Assembly: GCA_002197995.1 (NCBI GenBank)
Contig: NGZR01000003.1
Location: forward strand, 558,001-622,000
Direction: 5' to 3'
DNA length: 64,000 nucleotides
Source of the DNA: Gaeumannomyces sp. JS-464
Taxonomy: Eukaryota; Ascomycota; Sordariomycetes; Magnaporthales; Magnaporthaceae
The position numbers were made by a program, and so were the translations under genes. Shown in pieces: positions 47,540 to 59,825 of the stretch (position 1 is its first letter; each line of letters opens with the position of its first letter). The notes beneath the pieces are model-generated. The model was not told the DNA's origin and did not search any database. It worked only from the letters and a program-made list of their open reading frames with translations.

Positions 47540-50500
47540 ATGGAGCCGCAGAAGCCGGAGGGCCGGGGCGCACAGCAGTCAGCCGACCCAGCCGCTGCCC
47601 ATGCCCGGGCTTTATCGACATTCTCGACTTTGGATTCCAATGGGGCATACCGTCCGTGGACCTTATCCGTGTTGGTGTTGTTTCCACGTCCGAGACAATT
47701 AGACTGGACGGTGCTCGCGTCGCTTATACAGTTGGCGCCGGGCATACCGCCACTGTCGTCCAGCATCAGACAGGCGAGGGGGGTCAGATATCGTGCCTAC
47801 GGGCACAACCGTTGCCCTCAAGATATTCGCACAGAGCCCGGCGCCTGAGTCGACAAACGGCCGGCAGGATCTACGATCGGCCCTCTCGCGGACCTACGCC
47901 GCTATCCTCAGCGAGCTGGGCGTCTTCTGCCACCCGGAACTATCGGAGCACCCGAACTTTGTCAAGCTGCTATTCCTGGGATGGCGGTCACCCAACACTT
48001 TTCCAGTCCTCGGCATGGAGCTTGGGGAGTACGGGTCTCTAGATTACATATGCGCGCCCGGCGCCGGGCTGTCGAGGTTCCAGAAGGCACATATAACCAT
48101 AGACGTCGCCGTGGGTTTGCACGCCCTGCACGACAAGGGGCTTGTCACGGCGACCTGAAGCCAGGAAATATCGTAATCTTCCAGCACCCCGGCCCGGACC
48201 GACGGCTGATCGCAAAGCTGACCGACTTTGGGGGCGCTTCTCGGGTCGACACCGCTCCGATATTCATCACCAACCTATGGTCTGCGCCAGAAGTCCTCCA
48301 TGGTGATCCTGACATTGAGTGGGATAAGTGCGACGTCTACTCGTACGGCCTGGTTGCCGCTAGCATCTGGGGCCGTCCAGAAACATTCGAGGTTGAGCGC
48401 CGAAAGTCGTCCTGCATTCTGGAGTCCTTCGTTCCACATTCTCTGTCAGAGGACCACGATCGAGAAAATTTCCTCCTGGTCATGAAGAGTATTCCTGAAG
48501 GCAGCCCAGGCAGCACGCTGCAGCTGAGCCTGGGCTGTTTGTCTGCCCCCGGCGCCGCCATTGCTGAGGATCTGCTCAGGGCGGTACTCGTGCCACAGTT
48601 CTGGCAGCGGCCAAGCATGCTCGATGTCATCACGCACTGCTTTGTCGAGATTGGTGATGTGTTGGGTCGAGATCTAAAGTAAGCCCATTCGCCTTGCGCA
48701 GCTGACGAGCCTTAGGTGGGTAACTAACCGATTCTCGCAGGGAAGAAATGTCATTTCACACAGAGCGAAGGCGCTTCGTCAAAGCCACCACTCGCCTATT
48801 CAAGGTGCGTAATTAACCCATCAGGTATGGTCATAGCTACAAAGGGCTCAGCTAAGCCGGTAATGCCTTGGTAGATATGGTCAAAGTCGTTTCGAGCGCG
48901 TCCCCGAGAGTTCCAGGAGTATGTCCTCGAACAGCTCGAGGCAGAAGTCGGCGGCAGCCCGGATCTGTTCAGCCCCGTAGTTGAGGACATACCAGAAAAT
49001 GTCAACGAAACTATGTCCCCTGACCAGTACATCGAGCTTCTTCGACAAGCGCCGGCCGCCGGGCCATTTCCGCCGCTGGTGGGGGGACAGTCCCACGTTC
49101 GTTCATGGTGGAGACAAAGGCCGCATTTGCTTTCACATCGCACTATGCTACTTATATCCCGTCGGCACCCACTTCTCGTTGGAGACAGGCCTGCGTTGGC
49201 TGCGTGCCGCAGCTCTTGCGGTTTATGCAGGCAGCCTACTTGTTCCCGATCCTCCAACACCAATATCCGGAACAAAGTCCTCCCCCGTGCAGGAGAGGTT
49301 GTTGCTTGCAGTTGCAGGCCTGACTAGAAGCTACCCTGCTTGGACATCCTCGCATCTAAGTGGCCGGCGCATTATAAGCAACTGATGGATGTCATACAGA
49401 GTCAGCACACGGTCCAACTCGAGCCCGGCTTTAACGACGTGTATCACATATGCACCATCCTGAACAGCAAAGGTGGAAGCAAATGCCCTATAGAGTCGCG
49501 GGGAATTTCGGATAGTATCATGTCCTACAATCTCGACCATGCCCGACGGCTGCTGGAAGGACAAGCAAACAACGGCAACTCCGCCGCTGTTGAGGACGAT
49601 GACATAGCTGGCGTCTTGCATGCCCTGACCTATCTCAGAGATGCCGATGCCGCGGTGCTGGCCAGGCTGGCTGTCTCCAAGGGTGCGGACCTGAACGCCG
49701 TGCGCCCTGCGTCGCAAGGAGTATGGGCAACCAGGCTCGAGGAGGGCAGAGTTACCTCTGCGCTGAGTTCGGCTATCTCGCGCGGCCAGCTCTTGTTTGA
49801 TCGAACAATGGTCGATCTGCACGAGGAAAAGGATGTGCCCATCAAGGACTTTGTGCGCATACTTGTCACCTCCGTGGCATACTTGCATCACGACCTGGCT
49901 GAGGCGCTCCTGGAACTGAGGGCGAGACGTCCTTCGCTATGCGACACCGCTCCCCAATCGAGCTCGGCTTGGCGGATGAATCTGCACTCCTTGACCCGCG
50001 AAACCTGCTCATCGCTGCCATGGACGACTCGGACATGCACTCCCTCGAGAACCGGGCCTTCCACGGGCCGCGCCACGACCAAGCATACGCCAACACCCTG
50101 ATGCTGTTGGTCAAGCACGGGGCAAACCCCACCGACGGCTTCTTCAGGGATTGTCCTCTATATCGCTGCCTGGCTGATGATGACCCAATCGCGCTTCGGT
50201 GCTTTGTCCGATACCTGCGTGAGAATTATGACGGGGACCCATTACAACAGGTCATCGATCCGGGCCATTGCAGGGGGCAGGAGTGGTCGGCAAACGGGCA
50301 CACAGGGCTGCAAACCTGCATCTACTCCAAGTCCCGGCGTTGTTTCTATATCCTGTTGGATGAGTTCCCCTTGCTAATAGAGGAGCGAAACCTCCGAGGA
50401 CTCACAGCTCTCCACTCGGCCACGTTCCACCGCGAAGATGTTGGGCTGCTCCAGGCCCTCCTGGACCGAGGTGCCAATGTCCTGGCCGTGAGCAAAGACG

Positions 50501-51659
50501 ACTCGTCTCCGCTGATGCGGGCGTTGCGAAACAAGAACATCGAGGCCGCCAATCTCATCACGCAGTACTGCTCTCCAGAGCGGCTCACCGTCCTCTTCCG
50601 GCGACAACCCGGCACGGGCCGCTCGCTCTTCTCACGCCTGATAGACGCTTGGCTACGTGATCGAGACCCAGGACTCATCCTGAGCTTCAGGTGGGCAATC
50701 GACCGCGGTGCCGCGCACTTCTACGGCACCACGTTCGATGTAGGCCCGCATCGGGTCGAGAAGCCGCTGTGGAACGACGTTCTGGCAAACGTGCGCCCAC
50801 CGTCAGTGGCCTGGCAGCTGCGCGACCTGGAGCTCCTCAACCTTCTCTTTGCCACGTTCCCGGACCGCGTCAACGAGCTGCAGCAGGACGGCCGGGGACC
50901 GCTGCACGTGGCAACGTGGTACGGCCACGTCGAGGCGGTGCGCAGCCTACTGCGCCAGCACGGCGCCGACGTCAACCTCGAGTTCGGCCTCTGCGAGTAC
51001 CACCCGGACGACCCGCGCGGCATGCTGGGCCGTACCGCGCTTAACCTGGCAGTCATCCGAGGCAAGGCGTCAGGGCTACCCGACGAGGTACGGCGGGGCG
51101 GACACGAAGACGTCGCGCGCTGGCGGGCCGACTGTGCTGCCATCAGAGACATCCTCCGCGCCGCGGGAGGGCGGTCGGGCAGTGGCGCTTCGTTTAACCA
51201 GGCGATGGAGGTCCTGGCACTAGACGAAGACCTTGGCGTCTCGGTCAGCTACAGAGAGCCGGAGCCGTTTGAACACGACGATATATGGAGGGGACGTGGC
51301 CGGAACCGCTCCCTTGGGATAGTACCAGCGTACCACTTCCAAACCTTCAAAATATGAAAAAGGGGATGGGAATGCTGACGGCTCTGCTTGGCTCTGTGCG
51401 TAAAAGCAGAGATGGCAGCCAGAACAGCGCGTCTGATGTGCGGGAGCGGGACCGCTGGAGGACGAAGGCGAATCGGATCCGGCATTTGTGGAGGCTCCCG
51501 GATGGCTGGGAGTTGCGCACGGTAGGTGAGAGTGGGTCACTCTTCTTTGTAGACCATAACACGCGAAGCACAACCTGGGATAAGCCGCGTCTGGCAAGGC
51601 CACAGTCAGCGGTAGAACAGACCCAGAGAAGGACGAACGATGGGGCTGCCGGGGAGTGA
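47540..51659 (+). CDS. Protein kinase - ankyrin repeat - WW domain protein
   Basis: Start chosen at 47540 (MEPQKPEGRGAQQSADPAAA). Kinase: glycine loop VGAGHTATVV, lysine in TVALKIF, HGDLKPGNIVIF, TDFGGAS, LWSAPEVLHG and CDVYSYGLV, so all catalytic residues are present (HGD instead of HRD). Introns are 48679-48740 (GTAAGC, CTAAC, CAG) and 48805-48874 (GTGCGT, TAG). The middle part (RARPREFQEYVLEQLEAEV; HIALCYLYPVG; QAAYLFPILQHQYPEQ) resembles Sel1-like helices. Ankyrin repeats follow (RGLTALHSATFHREDVGLLQ; GRGPLHVATWYGHVEAVRSL; GRTALNLAVIRG). The C-terminus has a WW domain: LPDGWELRTVG, LFFVDHNTRSTTWDKP. Nine frame changes, mostly missing or extra bases in short runs, give a net model of 1330 residues in frame. 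Probably a cytosolic signalling protein. Confidence 0.8.
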
Positions 51660-52745
51660 AGCCTAGCGCCCACAGCAATGTTCATCACCCCTTGGAGTTT
51701 GCCGGTCCGGAACTTGCGTTGGTCAAGCGGTAGGGGCTTCAAACTCGATACCTTGATAAGTTTACGGTCAGTGGGAAAACAGAAATATGAAGTTGGCAGG
51801 GAAAAGGGGACGGGGAAATCGGAATGAAGCTCAGCGGTAAATACATTGATAAGAACTCTTCAAGAGCAACGCGGCCCTATCCTCGCAATCACTCGCTTGC
51901 TGACAGAGGCGATTGTGTCCAGAGTCGAATGCCGGCCATGGATCGTGACCTTGAACTGGCCTGTTCATGGCACGGGGTGATTGATGGCTGCTACTCTACG
52001 GGTAATACCATGTCTCACTCTCACCTACCATGGGACTAAGGATGAGGCCGTAAAAGGACGCAATGCTGTACACAGCTGGTCGCCTGGTCCTGGCTGTGAG
52101 ATGGCCGGTGGATTATAGTCTGTGTAATAGTATACGAGCGTGCCATTGCACTCGAGAAGAGACGTATGGAAGTATCACGGTAAGCAGCCTTTGGCTTACA
52201 GCCGGCACCGACCTTTTGGCCACATCCGGAGGGCAGCCAATGAGAATCAAGTGAGCATTGCCACTGCGTCGCCATAGCCATCACGGACACACCCGGATAT
52301 AATTCGCAGTCTTCTGCTAACCCAATAATTCCAACTACTGCCGTGGCTCGGCCTTGTGATGGTTCGTGATGTTCTCTGTCTGGCTTACGTTGGACCGTCG
52401 ACCCGTGATCCATTGGAGCTCCTTGCAAGATTATGTAGATAGGGGTACTGATGTTCGCTCGACTTGAAGTCCTCGGCTCGTATTGTTGTGGTTACCAGGC
52501 ATTCGCATAGCCCACTCGGCTGGGGACACTGCCGAGGCCGAACCTAGAGGAAGGCGATGGTCGGCAAGGCTATCGCCAAGCAGCATAAATATCCCGTGTC
52601 CTCCCCCGAGAAGAGTCGAGTTGATCTTGGCATCAAACAACCACAAACAACCAAAGCAGTCGACAGCAGAGCAGCAACGCAAAATACCACACACATCGCA
52701 CAAAAGAACCACACCACACATATCCTAACTCCCCAACCAGCAACC
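51660..52745. other. Intergenic region
   Basis: About 1.1 kb with normal GC content and no convincing frame. The last 200 bases before 52746 (TATA-like CATAAATAT near 52584, then CA-rich leader CACACACATCGCACAAAAG) look like the promoter and leader of the lysozyme-like gene. Confidence 0.5.
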
Positions 52746-53283
52746 ATGGGCTTCACCTTTTACTCGGGACCCTCGTCCAACTTCCCTCCCATAAGCGAGT
52801 GGAAGACGTTCGAGGAGATGTTCAACATCAACAAGCCCGAGATGCTGCAGACCGGCGACACGGGCGAGGACGTGGGCCGCATCTGGAACGCCGTGCTCGA
52901 GTGCGCCAAGCTGGGCGTCGACGAGCGCGTCATCTTCGCCATCATCATGCAGGAGTCGACTGGCGACGTGGGCGTCAAGACGACGCACAACAAGGACGGC
53001 CACGCCACCGCCGGCCTGATGCAGTGCGACGGCAGCCCGGGCTTCGACGGCCGTCACGGCCTGTCCCAGGCCGACATCACGTCCCATGGTCCGCGCCGGC
53101 ACCAACCACTACAAGGGGAACCTCCGCGAGCACGGCGACGGCTGGGACGCCGACACCATCTACAAGGCCCTGCGCTCCTACAACTCGGGCGCCTGCGACC
53201 CCAACAACCTCAGCGCCGGCCTTGGGGCGACCGACGACTACGTCAGTGACGTGGCCAACCGTCTGTGCGGCCGCACTCGCTGA
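52746..53283 (+). CDS. Lysozyme-like (lytic transglycosylase fold) protein
   Basis: The ATG at 52746 sits in CAACCATGG. Near residues 60-100 are VIFAIIMQESTGDVGVKTTH and ATAGLMQCDGSPG, the E-S-x-G and G-L-M-Q motifs of SLT/goose-type lysozyme folds with a candidate catalytic glutamate. The frame changes at about 53083 (TCCCATGG, one C too many) and continues MVRAGTNHYKGNLREHGDGW, then IYKALRSYNSGACDPNN and ANRLCGRTR to the stop at 53283, 178 residues. No signal peptide, so export would be unconventional. It would cleave peptidoglycan- or chitin-like glycans; the substrate is unknown. Such genes in fungi are sometimes traced to bacteria, but that is not testable here. Confidence 0.75.
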
Positions 53284-54026
53284 TCGGGGGTTGGGGAATC
53301 GTCGGGTGCTGGGACATCTTGGATAGGTTTTTTTTGTTAAACAATGAAACATGGTGCCGTTCATCAACCACGCAGCAACAGTTGAACAGAACGGGAATTA
53401 TGGCGCCTGGATGTGATGTTTCGAATGTACTTATCAGATAAAGAGTAGAGTTACCGCGGTTTTTTTTTTTTTTTTTTTTTTTTTTTTGCGATAATTTCGT
53501 GCCTCCAGCACGGATCAGGGGCTCAGGGGTCACTCCTGAGCTGTCCCTTGGCCCTTGAAAAGCGTGCGGCCAACTGCACGGTTCGGGTCTATTCCTTTAT
53601 TTTTATTCTTCATTACGTTCAGGGATAACGTCCCGTTGAGGCATCATTAGCGACAAATCTATCGCTGGCTTTGTAACAGCTGTGTGAATATCGCGTCGCA
53701 CCTTGGGGTTTATTCCTTACCCTCCTTTTCTTCTCGTTCCCTTTACTCCTCTCATTTTTCTTCTAATTTATCTCATATCCTAGGAAAAAGCCTGGCAAAG
53801 CGAAGCCTCACTCGCAAACATGGGAAGACCGAAAGCAAGACGGCGCGCGAGATTATGCAACGGTTCGGTAATTGTCAGGCAGAGAATCTATATGCAGTGA
53901 TCTGCCTCTACTCATCGCCCTGTATAAGATAATAGCCTTAATCCTGTTTGTCACGAGCCCGAAGGAGCCAAAGACAGACCGGAGCTGGCTCAAAACCGCC
54001 GCACCTCTGCTGCTAGGGGGCCGGTG
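53284..54026. other. Convergent 3' region with a 28-base T run
   Basis: Contains T homopolymer 53460-53487 and the downstream parts of the lysozyme-like and trehalose genes. No coding signal. Confidence 0.5.
53460..53487. repeat. Poly-T run
   Basis: 28 consecutive T residues in the 3' region of the lysozyme-like gene. Likely a mutable simple repeat. Confidence 0.9.
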
Positions 54027-57000
54027 CTATAGGACATCGGGGACCCTTCCCTCAACCTCACTAAGCGCGGCCAGATTGTTCTCGCTGATACCAAGGGGCT
54101 TCACAGTCTCGACAACGCCGTCACCCGCCGCGGATAGAAAGGCTGCGTCGGTATCGCCAGCCAGAAGGGCCGCGCACTCAACTACGTCTTCGGGCTCAAG
54201 CAGGTGCCAGCGCGCCAGCGTGACCTTGGTGCTGGGCCCGACGGTAGTACTGAAAACGTGTTCCGTCTTGAGCTCGGGCTCGGCAGCGCCATCGGCAGGC
54301 ACAGAAAGGGTGTTGAGAGAGCGGAACATGTCCTCATCGGTAAAATCGTCGCCCATGCAAAGCACAAAGCCAAGTTTGTCTCGACCCTCGGCGACAAGGT
54401 TGGCATTGTACTCGAGGACCAAGCGCTTGGCTATTTGTCCCTTGTTGATGAACGTCGGCCGCACCTCAAGGTTCGCCTTGCCTGGCATCACCTCGACATC
54501 CCACTTCCTCGCCACGGTGGCCTCAAGCTCCTTGTGGCAGTCACGCGCCATCTTGGGGCCTTGCTCCTGGTCTGCGAGGCGATAGTGCCACGTCAGGGCG
54601 CAGCGCTTGCGCTCGATAAAGGTGCCTGGCGGTGTAAAAGGAGACGGCCAGTTAGCCAGCGGGCCAAGTCGGGGCTTTAGAAGCTTCACGCAGCAGAAAC
54701 TTACCCTCGCACTGTTCCGTGTACTTTTGGAAGCAAGTCATGACCTCCTCTTGCCATCCCATGTCAAACTTGTCGGCCAGGTTCTCCCACTCGTCGCTGC
54801 CGGGGTGCTTCATAAAGCTGCCGTGCTCGGCACTGAAGCCCAGGCCGGCGATGTGACCCAAGTGGGCAGAGAGGAAGTCCTGGTCCCTGCCGCTGATGAT
54901 CCATACCACGTTTCGGTCATCGGCCGCCAGGGCCTTGAGGTCTGGAGCAGGCGCTCGGTGGGGATGGCTGCGCTCGGCTCGCGCACGATGGGGGTTAGGG
55001 TGCCGTCGTAATCGAACATGAATAGACGCTTGCCGGCGGCGCGGTAAGTCCGCAGGAGGTCTGCACGGTCCAGGAGCGGGGTAGTGATGGTGTTTTGGCC
55101 GGAGCCGAGGACGTGGACGAGCTGGGTAATGAGCCCCGTGATCCACTCCTGCACTGTCTTGGTGGTGACGTGCCTGTAGAGCTCCGTCTGCATCTTCTGG
55201 CGCTGCTCCTTGTCCATAGTCAGGGCACGGTTGATCTCGTCGGCGACGCTAGTGAAGTCCCAGGGGTTGATGTGGATGGCGTCGCGCAGGCTGCCGGCAG
55301 TTCCCGAGAACTCGGACAGAATCAGGGGTCCGTGAGTGTCGCGCTGGCAGATGACATACTCCATCGAGGTGGTGTTCATGCCGTCTCGGACACTGGTGAT
55401 AAGGCCGATGTCGGCGGCACGAAGGAGGGCGAAGTACTCGTCCTGACTGATGTACGAGGAGAAGTGGCGCACGGGCTCAAAGCCCAGACTTCCGTACATG
55501 CCGTTGATCCTCATGACCAACTCGTTGACCAGCGTGCTGACCTTGTTGTCCTCCTGCTCCCCCTCGATGCTGGTCGGGCTCGTCACCTGGATCAGCACAA
55601 CCTTGTCACGCCACTCAGGGTAGTTCTCAAGGAAGCGCTCGAACGCGCGGAGCTTCTGGGCGACACCTCGCACCGAATCGAGGCGGTCGCGGCCGACGAT
55701 CAGCTTCCGGCCCTGACTAATCCTCTCGCGTAGATCCGTGTTCAGGCGGTTGACGGAATCGCTCCAGGCCAGGCTCTCGACCTTGAGGGCGTCAATCCCA
55801 ATGGGGAAAACGCCCACTTCGACGCGGGCGCCGTAGGCGTTGACGCCCTTGGCGTCTGAGGAGTAGCCCAGCACGCGGGTGCAGCAACTGCTGAAGTGGC
55901 GCGAGTAACTGTAGCTCTGGAAGCCGATCAGGTTGGAGCCCAGCACTCCCTCCAGCACCTCCTTGCGGCGGGGCAGGCAGCGGAAGAACTCGCTCGAGGG
56001 GAAGGGCGAGTGCAGGAAGAAGGTGATGTAGATGTGGGGGGCGCGTTGGCGCAGCATGCTAGGAACCAGCATCAGGTAGTAGTCGTGAATGATGACAATG
56101 TCGCCGGGCTTGTAGATCTCGATGATACGGTTGGCGAATTTCTGGTTCATACGGTAGTAATCGGCCCATTGCACACGCTCTTTGCGGCCGTCGTTGGGCT
56201 CGTGCTGTTTGTAATGGAAAAGGTTGTACAGCTCGTGCTCCGCGAAGCGCCTCCACCGCGCCTGGTCCTTGAGTGTGATGCCATCCTCGGTAACCTCATT
56301 GCCGTCGCAGAGCCAAACGGCGACCGTCTTGATCCTCGGGTCGTGCGACAGCTGGCTCTCGAGGCGTTGTTGGTCCTCGCGGGGATCCACAAGCCCTCAG
56401 CAGGTGTAGGCGCTGGGGCCGGGGCCTCGCCGTTGACGGGGATGGGCTTGGACAGCGAATTAAGGGCGGGAAGGTTTGCTGTGGTGGCCGGGGGCGTCTG
56501 GGGAGGCGACGGCAGGTCCTTAGGCGGCTCGATCTCGCCGGTCCAAGCGACCACGGTGTGGCTCCAGGGTGTGTTCTCCGAGGACAGGTGGGAGAGCGAA
56601 TCAAAGAGGGCCGACTGGCCTCGGCGCGGGTTGAGGATCTGTGTGGTGGTGTGCAGTGGACAGTCAGTTGCCAAGAAGGGGCAAGGGAGCACCGGACTCG
56701 GGGCTCAAGACGGGAGAGCGCAGTGGCTTACCCAGTCGGCGCCTTTCCTATACTCGAGCGAATAGGGGATGTTGAAGGTGGCGGAGATAATGTTGCCGCT
56801 CAGGGACAGGTCGGGGTTGAGGGCACGGATGTTGGTCAACGACTCCTTGCGAGTGGCCGCTCTCGGCATTCCTATCCTTTTGCGGATCTCGGGGTCGGGC
56901 GCGGAGGCGGGGTCGGCGGCATGGGGCCCCAGGCCGTCGTCGCCCAGGCCGAGGCCAACGGGCGAGCTGACCATGTCGCGGAATTGTGGCCCAAAGTAAC

Positions 57001-57181
57001 CCCGGCGTTCTCCACGTTCGTCGTAGTCGTCGTCCTTGTCGTCGTCGCGGCCCGTGTCGAAGTAGGTAGAACCGTGGATGCCGGGGGTTACAGGCACCTG
57101 CGTGATAGAGTCGTCGAGAGCCGGCGGGAGCGGGGATTCGCCGTCGCCAGAGCCCGTCTTGATCGCCGACGGGGGGGCCAT
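54027..57181 (-). CDS. tps2: Trehalose-6-phosphate synthase/phosphatase (Tps2/OrlA type)
   Basis: Starts at 57181, MAPPSAIKTGSGDGESPLPP. Introns are 56731-56639 (GTAAGC, CAG) and 54704-54626 (GTAAGT, CAG). After a regulatory-looking N-terminus comes a GT20 glycosyltransferase domain (WADYYRMNQKFANRIIEIYK, VIIHDYYLMLVPSML, FFLHSPFPSSEFFRCLP, GFQSYSYSRHF). A HAD phosphatase domain follows with FMFDYDGTLTPIV (nucleophile DxDGT), WIISGRDQDFL and CMGDDFTDEDMF. These are all the residues needed for the phosphatase, so it is the Tps2 type that removes phosphate from trehalose 6-phosphate in the cytosolic trehalose complex. Two bases seem missing (near 56390 and 54943); counting both, the three exons total exactly 995 codons. 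Supports heat, osmotic and spore survival. Confidence 0.93.
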
Positions 57182-57700
57182 CGTGTCCAGGCTTGTGCTG
57201 TAATAGCTTGGCTCTGTGAGGTTTTGCTCGTCTCGGTGGGGTGGGGTCGCCAGGCCCGAGCTCCTTCCTAGGCTGCCCTGTGCTGGCTTGCACGCCTGCC
57301 TGCTGGGGTACGCCTCCTGACCGGAGGGGCAACGCTGACTCAACCGACTTGAATGACAAGGAGACAAGCCGAGTCTACTTTGGGAAACTAAAATTGGATT
57401 AAAATCTGCAGAATGGAAAGAGATGAGGATAAAGCCAACTGCCAATTAGGTGGCGGATGATTTTATTAGTCTAGAAGGAGAAGTAGAAGAAGCAGAAGCC
57501 AGGTGCTGCGGATGAGAGGGGCTGCAAACAGCGAATAAACAATCGCCCAGAGAGCAGAGGGAGAGAATCAGGAAGGGAAGGCACAGATGGGAGCGGCAAC
57601 GGCCGTCCCTGTGTGACGGCGGCGGTGGGCGAAAACTGAGGAGGGTTATGGGATTGCGATTAGCGGTGGCAGCCGTGAGCGTGGCGAGCAGGCGAAGCGC
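57182..57700 (-). promoter_or_regulatory. tps2 upstream region with stress-response-like elements
   Basis: AGGGG occurs at 57325-57329 and 57517-57521, matching the core of the STRE site bound by Msn2/Msn4-type factors. Trehalose genes are known targets of such factors in yeast. A purine-rich tract lies at 57473-57500. The match is only five bases, so chance is possible. Confidence 0.3.
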
Positions 57701-59745
57701 GTGGAGTAACTTTTTTTTCGTTCAAAGGGAAGAGAAAGTCGACTATTTGGAAACCGTGAGGCCTGGCGATGTCGGGAAACGGCGGCGGGAGTGTCGCCTC
57801 ACTGAGGGAAATCGGCTCGTTGATATCAATCCCTCGTGGCAGCCTTCAGGAGAGCTGCACCATACCACTTGCAGCAGATACACGCAGTCGTGAGGTCAGG
57901 GTTGCAGGGGTGTTGTGCGCGGAGTGGCTCCCCTCGAGCAAGCATGCGTCGCTCGCTGCCGCCCGTCGTGGTTCTGGACCGCCAATCCGCCCAAATTATC
58001 CTTACCTTGCGGGTCTTTCGGGTTATGTCGCTTCGTTGGGGGGGACCTGGCGAATGCCCCTCATGGCCTGTATCTACGGGCACGCTGCCCTGCGGATCTT
58101 TGAGCAGGGTACCTACCGGGTAGCGCTCTTGACCACACCCCCAATCTTCCATGGCGGCTCTTGCGGCTTCTCTGCGGCTTCGAGGCACATAAAATAGGCC
58201 CAACGTCGGGCATCCTCGCCGCGGAGGGGCACGGAATAGGGAGGCATTGATGCCAGCCGCCCCGCCAGCGCGTCCTGAGGGAAATAACTCTCGACCGGCG
58301 TCTACTGTTGTTGATAATGCCTACGGTTGCAGGGTATAAGTCGGTAACTCGACATGAGGTAAAGGCAGATAGGCCCAGTGCTTCCCCCGTTCCGTATTTG
58401 CGGTCAACGGAGGTCCATAAATGAACGCATCGTGGATCGGTTGATGAGGGAGCACAGAGTGGGGTTCATATTTCAGAGCTCCGATGAAAGCGTGTTCGGA
58501 ACTGACGTAATTTCGCCTTCCATTTGCTAGCTGGTTTGCAGCCAATTGAGTCCACCCCCTAAATCTGCCAGCCCAACCGCTACCAACCATTCAACACGAG
58601 AGGAGCGGTGAGTGTCGGGCTCTTTTGCGCGCCAGACCCGGCCATTTCTTTGCCTGTTACTAGCACCACGTAGAAGCTGGTGTATGGCATCAAGGGACAT
58701 TGATATGCATTCGGTCGGCTCGACGGCTACTTCTGTCCCACACTAGGCGGCTCTGGGCGCACTTTACAAGCTGGCATCAGGATCGAATTTGGACAGCTTG
58801 AGGTGACGGGGCGTGCCCAAACCGGAGCATGTGTATGGCCCGTCGTCTTGGAAGACTTGCTCTTATCATCGAGCCGCGCCAGAAAAAAAAAAAACAGAGG
58901 GGGCCGTGAAAGAAAAACGAGAAGTCGGGCAAATCAGCCTGAATGCGCCCCATACACGCTCCCGCGACTAGGCGAGAACCAAGCACCGCATACTCCTTTT
59001 CCCTCAAGCCGGAGATGGGCCGACCTTCCGATGCATCTTCGGTTCTTTGCGCCATTTTCCTGGAGCGATGCCTTCAGGACCCGATCGGCGCGTCTTCGGT
59101 AGCATTCAATGGCCGCCCCGGCGCATGCTCGCGGAGCGCGGCATGCAACTGCACGAAATATACATGTGCGGTTATGGTGCGTGACGGCTGTCGCCCATAA
59201 AATCCTGCAAGACCACACTTGGCCAGTCAAGTGCCCGCGTTGACGCCATGTGAAGACGATGCCCGTCACTTCGAATCCACAATCCTGCCCCACGAACTGC
59301 GGCGCACCCCATGGCTACGGACGGCCACGGCGGCCGGTGCGGATATTCCAAGAGCCAGTGTAGAATCCCAAGCACGGCACGTATACAGATAACTCCGAGG
59401 GGAGCTTCCATCGAAGGCCAGCCACCAGCAACCTTGTGGCAGCCAGCGGGCGAAGCATTATTCTTCGGATTAAATCTCATATCACCCACAGCTGCTCCGT
59501 GAAGTTGAATACGTTCGCCCCCACTCGCCCAGTTTATACAATGTGCGGTTTGTATGAGCCAGCCTATGCCTTCGATTTCAGTTTTCCCAACCTAGAAAAA
59601 TACACGACGGTATATGTATATTTTGGACAAGGAGGGAACCCCACATTGCCCCCAACCTACTATGTACATTGCATGATCTGCGTCATTACACGTTCCATAA
59701 ACCCACCAAGTCCCCGTGCCCACCAAGCAATTACAGCCTACCATT
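57701..59745. other. Gene-poor region with normal GC content
   Basis: About 2 kb with many short overlapping frames on both strands but no family I recognise. A 12-base A run lies near 58884. The 89-codon minus-strand frame at 58321-58590 has no supporting features. Confidence 0.45.
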
Positions 59746-59825
59746 GGTTCTATGGTGTAAAGGCTAGCACATGAGGTTCTGAATAAGACCTCCTCAGGAT
59801 CTGGGTTCGATTCCCAGTAGGACCT
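59746..59825 (+). tRNA. tRNA-Gln: tRNA-Gln (anticodon CTG) with short intron
   Basis: GGTTCTA at 59746-59752 pairs with TAGGACC at 59818-59824 (one G-T pair), followed by discriminator T. The D arm is GTGTAAAGGCTAGCAC, with A box TGGTGTAAAGG. The anticodon stem TGAGG/CCTCA encloses TTCTGA, then an 8-base intron (about 59783-59790) at the canonical position after base 37. The T arm CTGGGTTCGATTCCCAG holds the B box. A TTTT terminator is at 59830-59833. The ATGGTGTA start of the D arm is typical of fungal glutamine tRNAs. Confidence 0.85.
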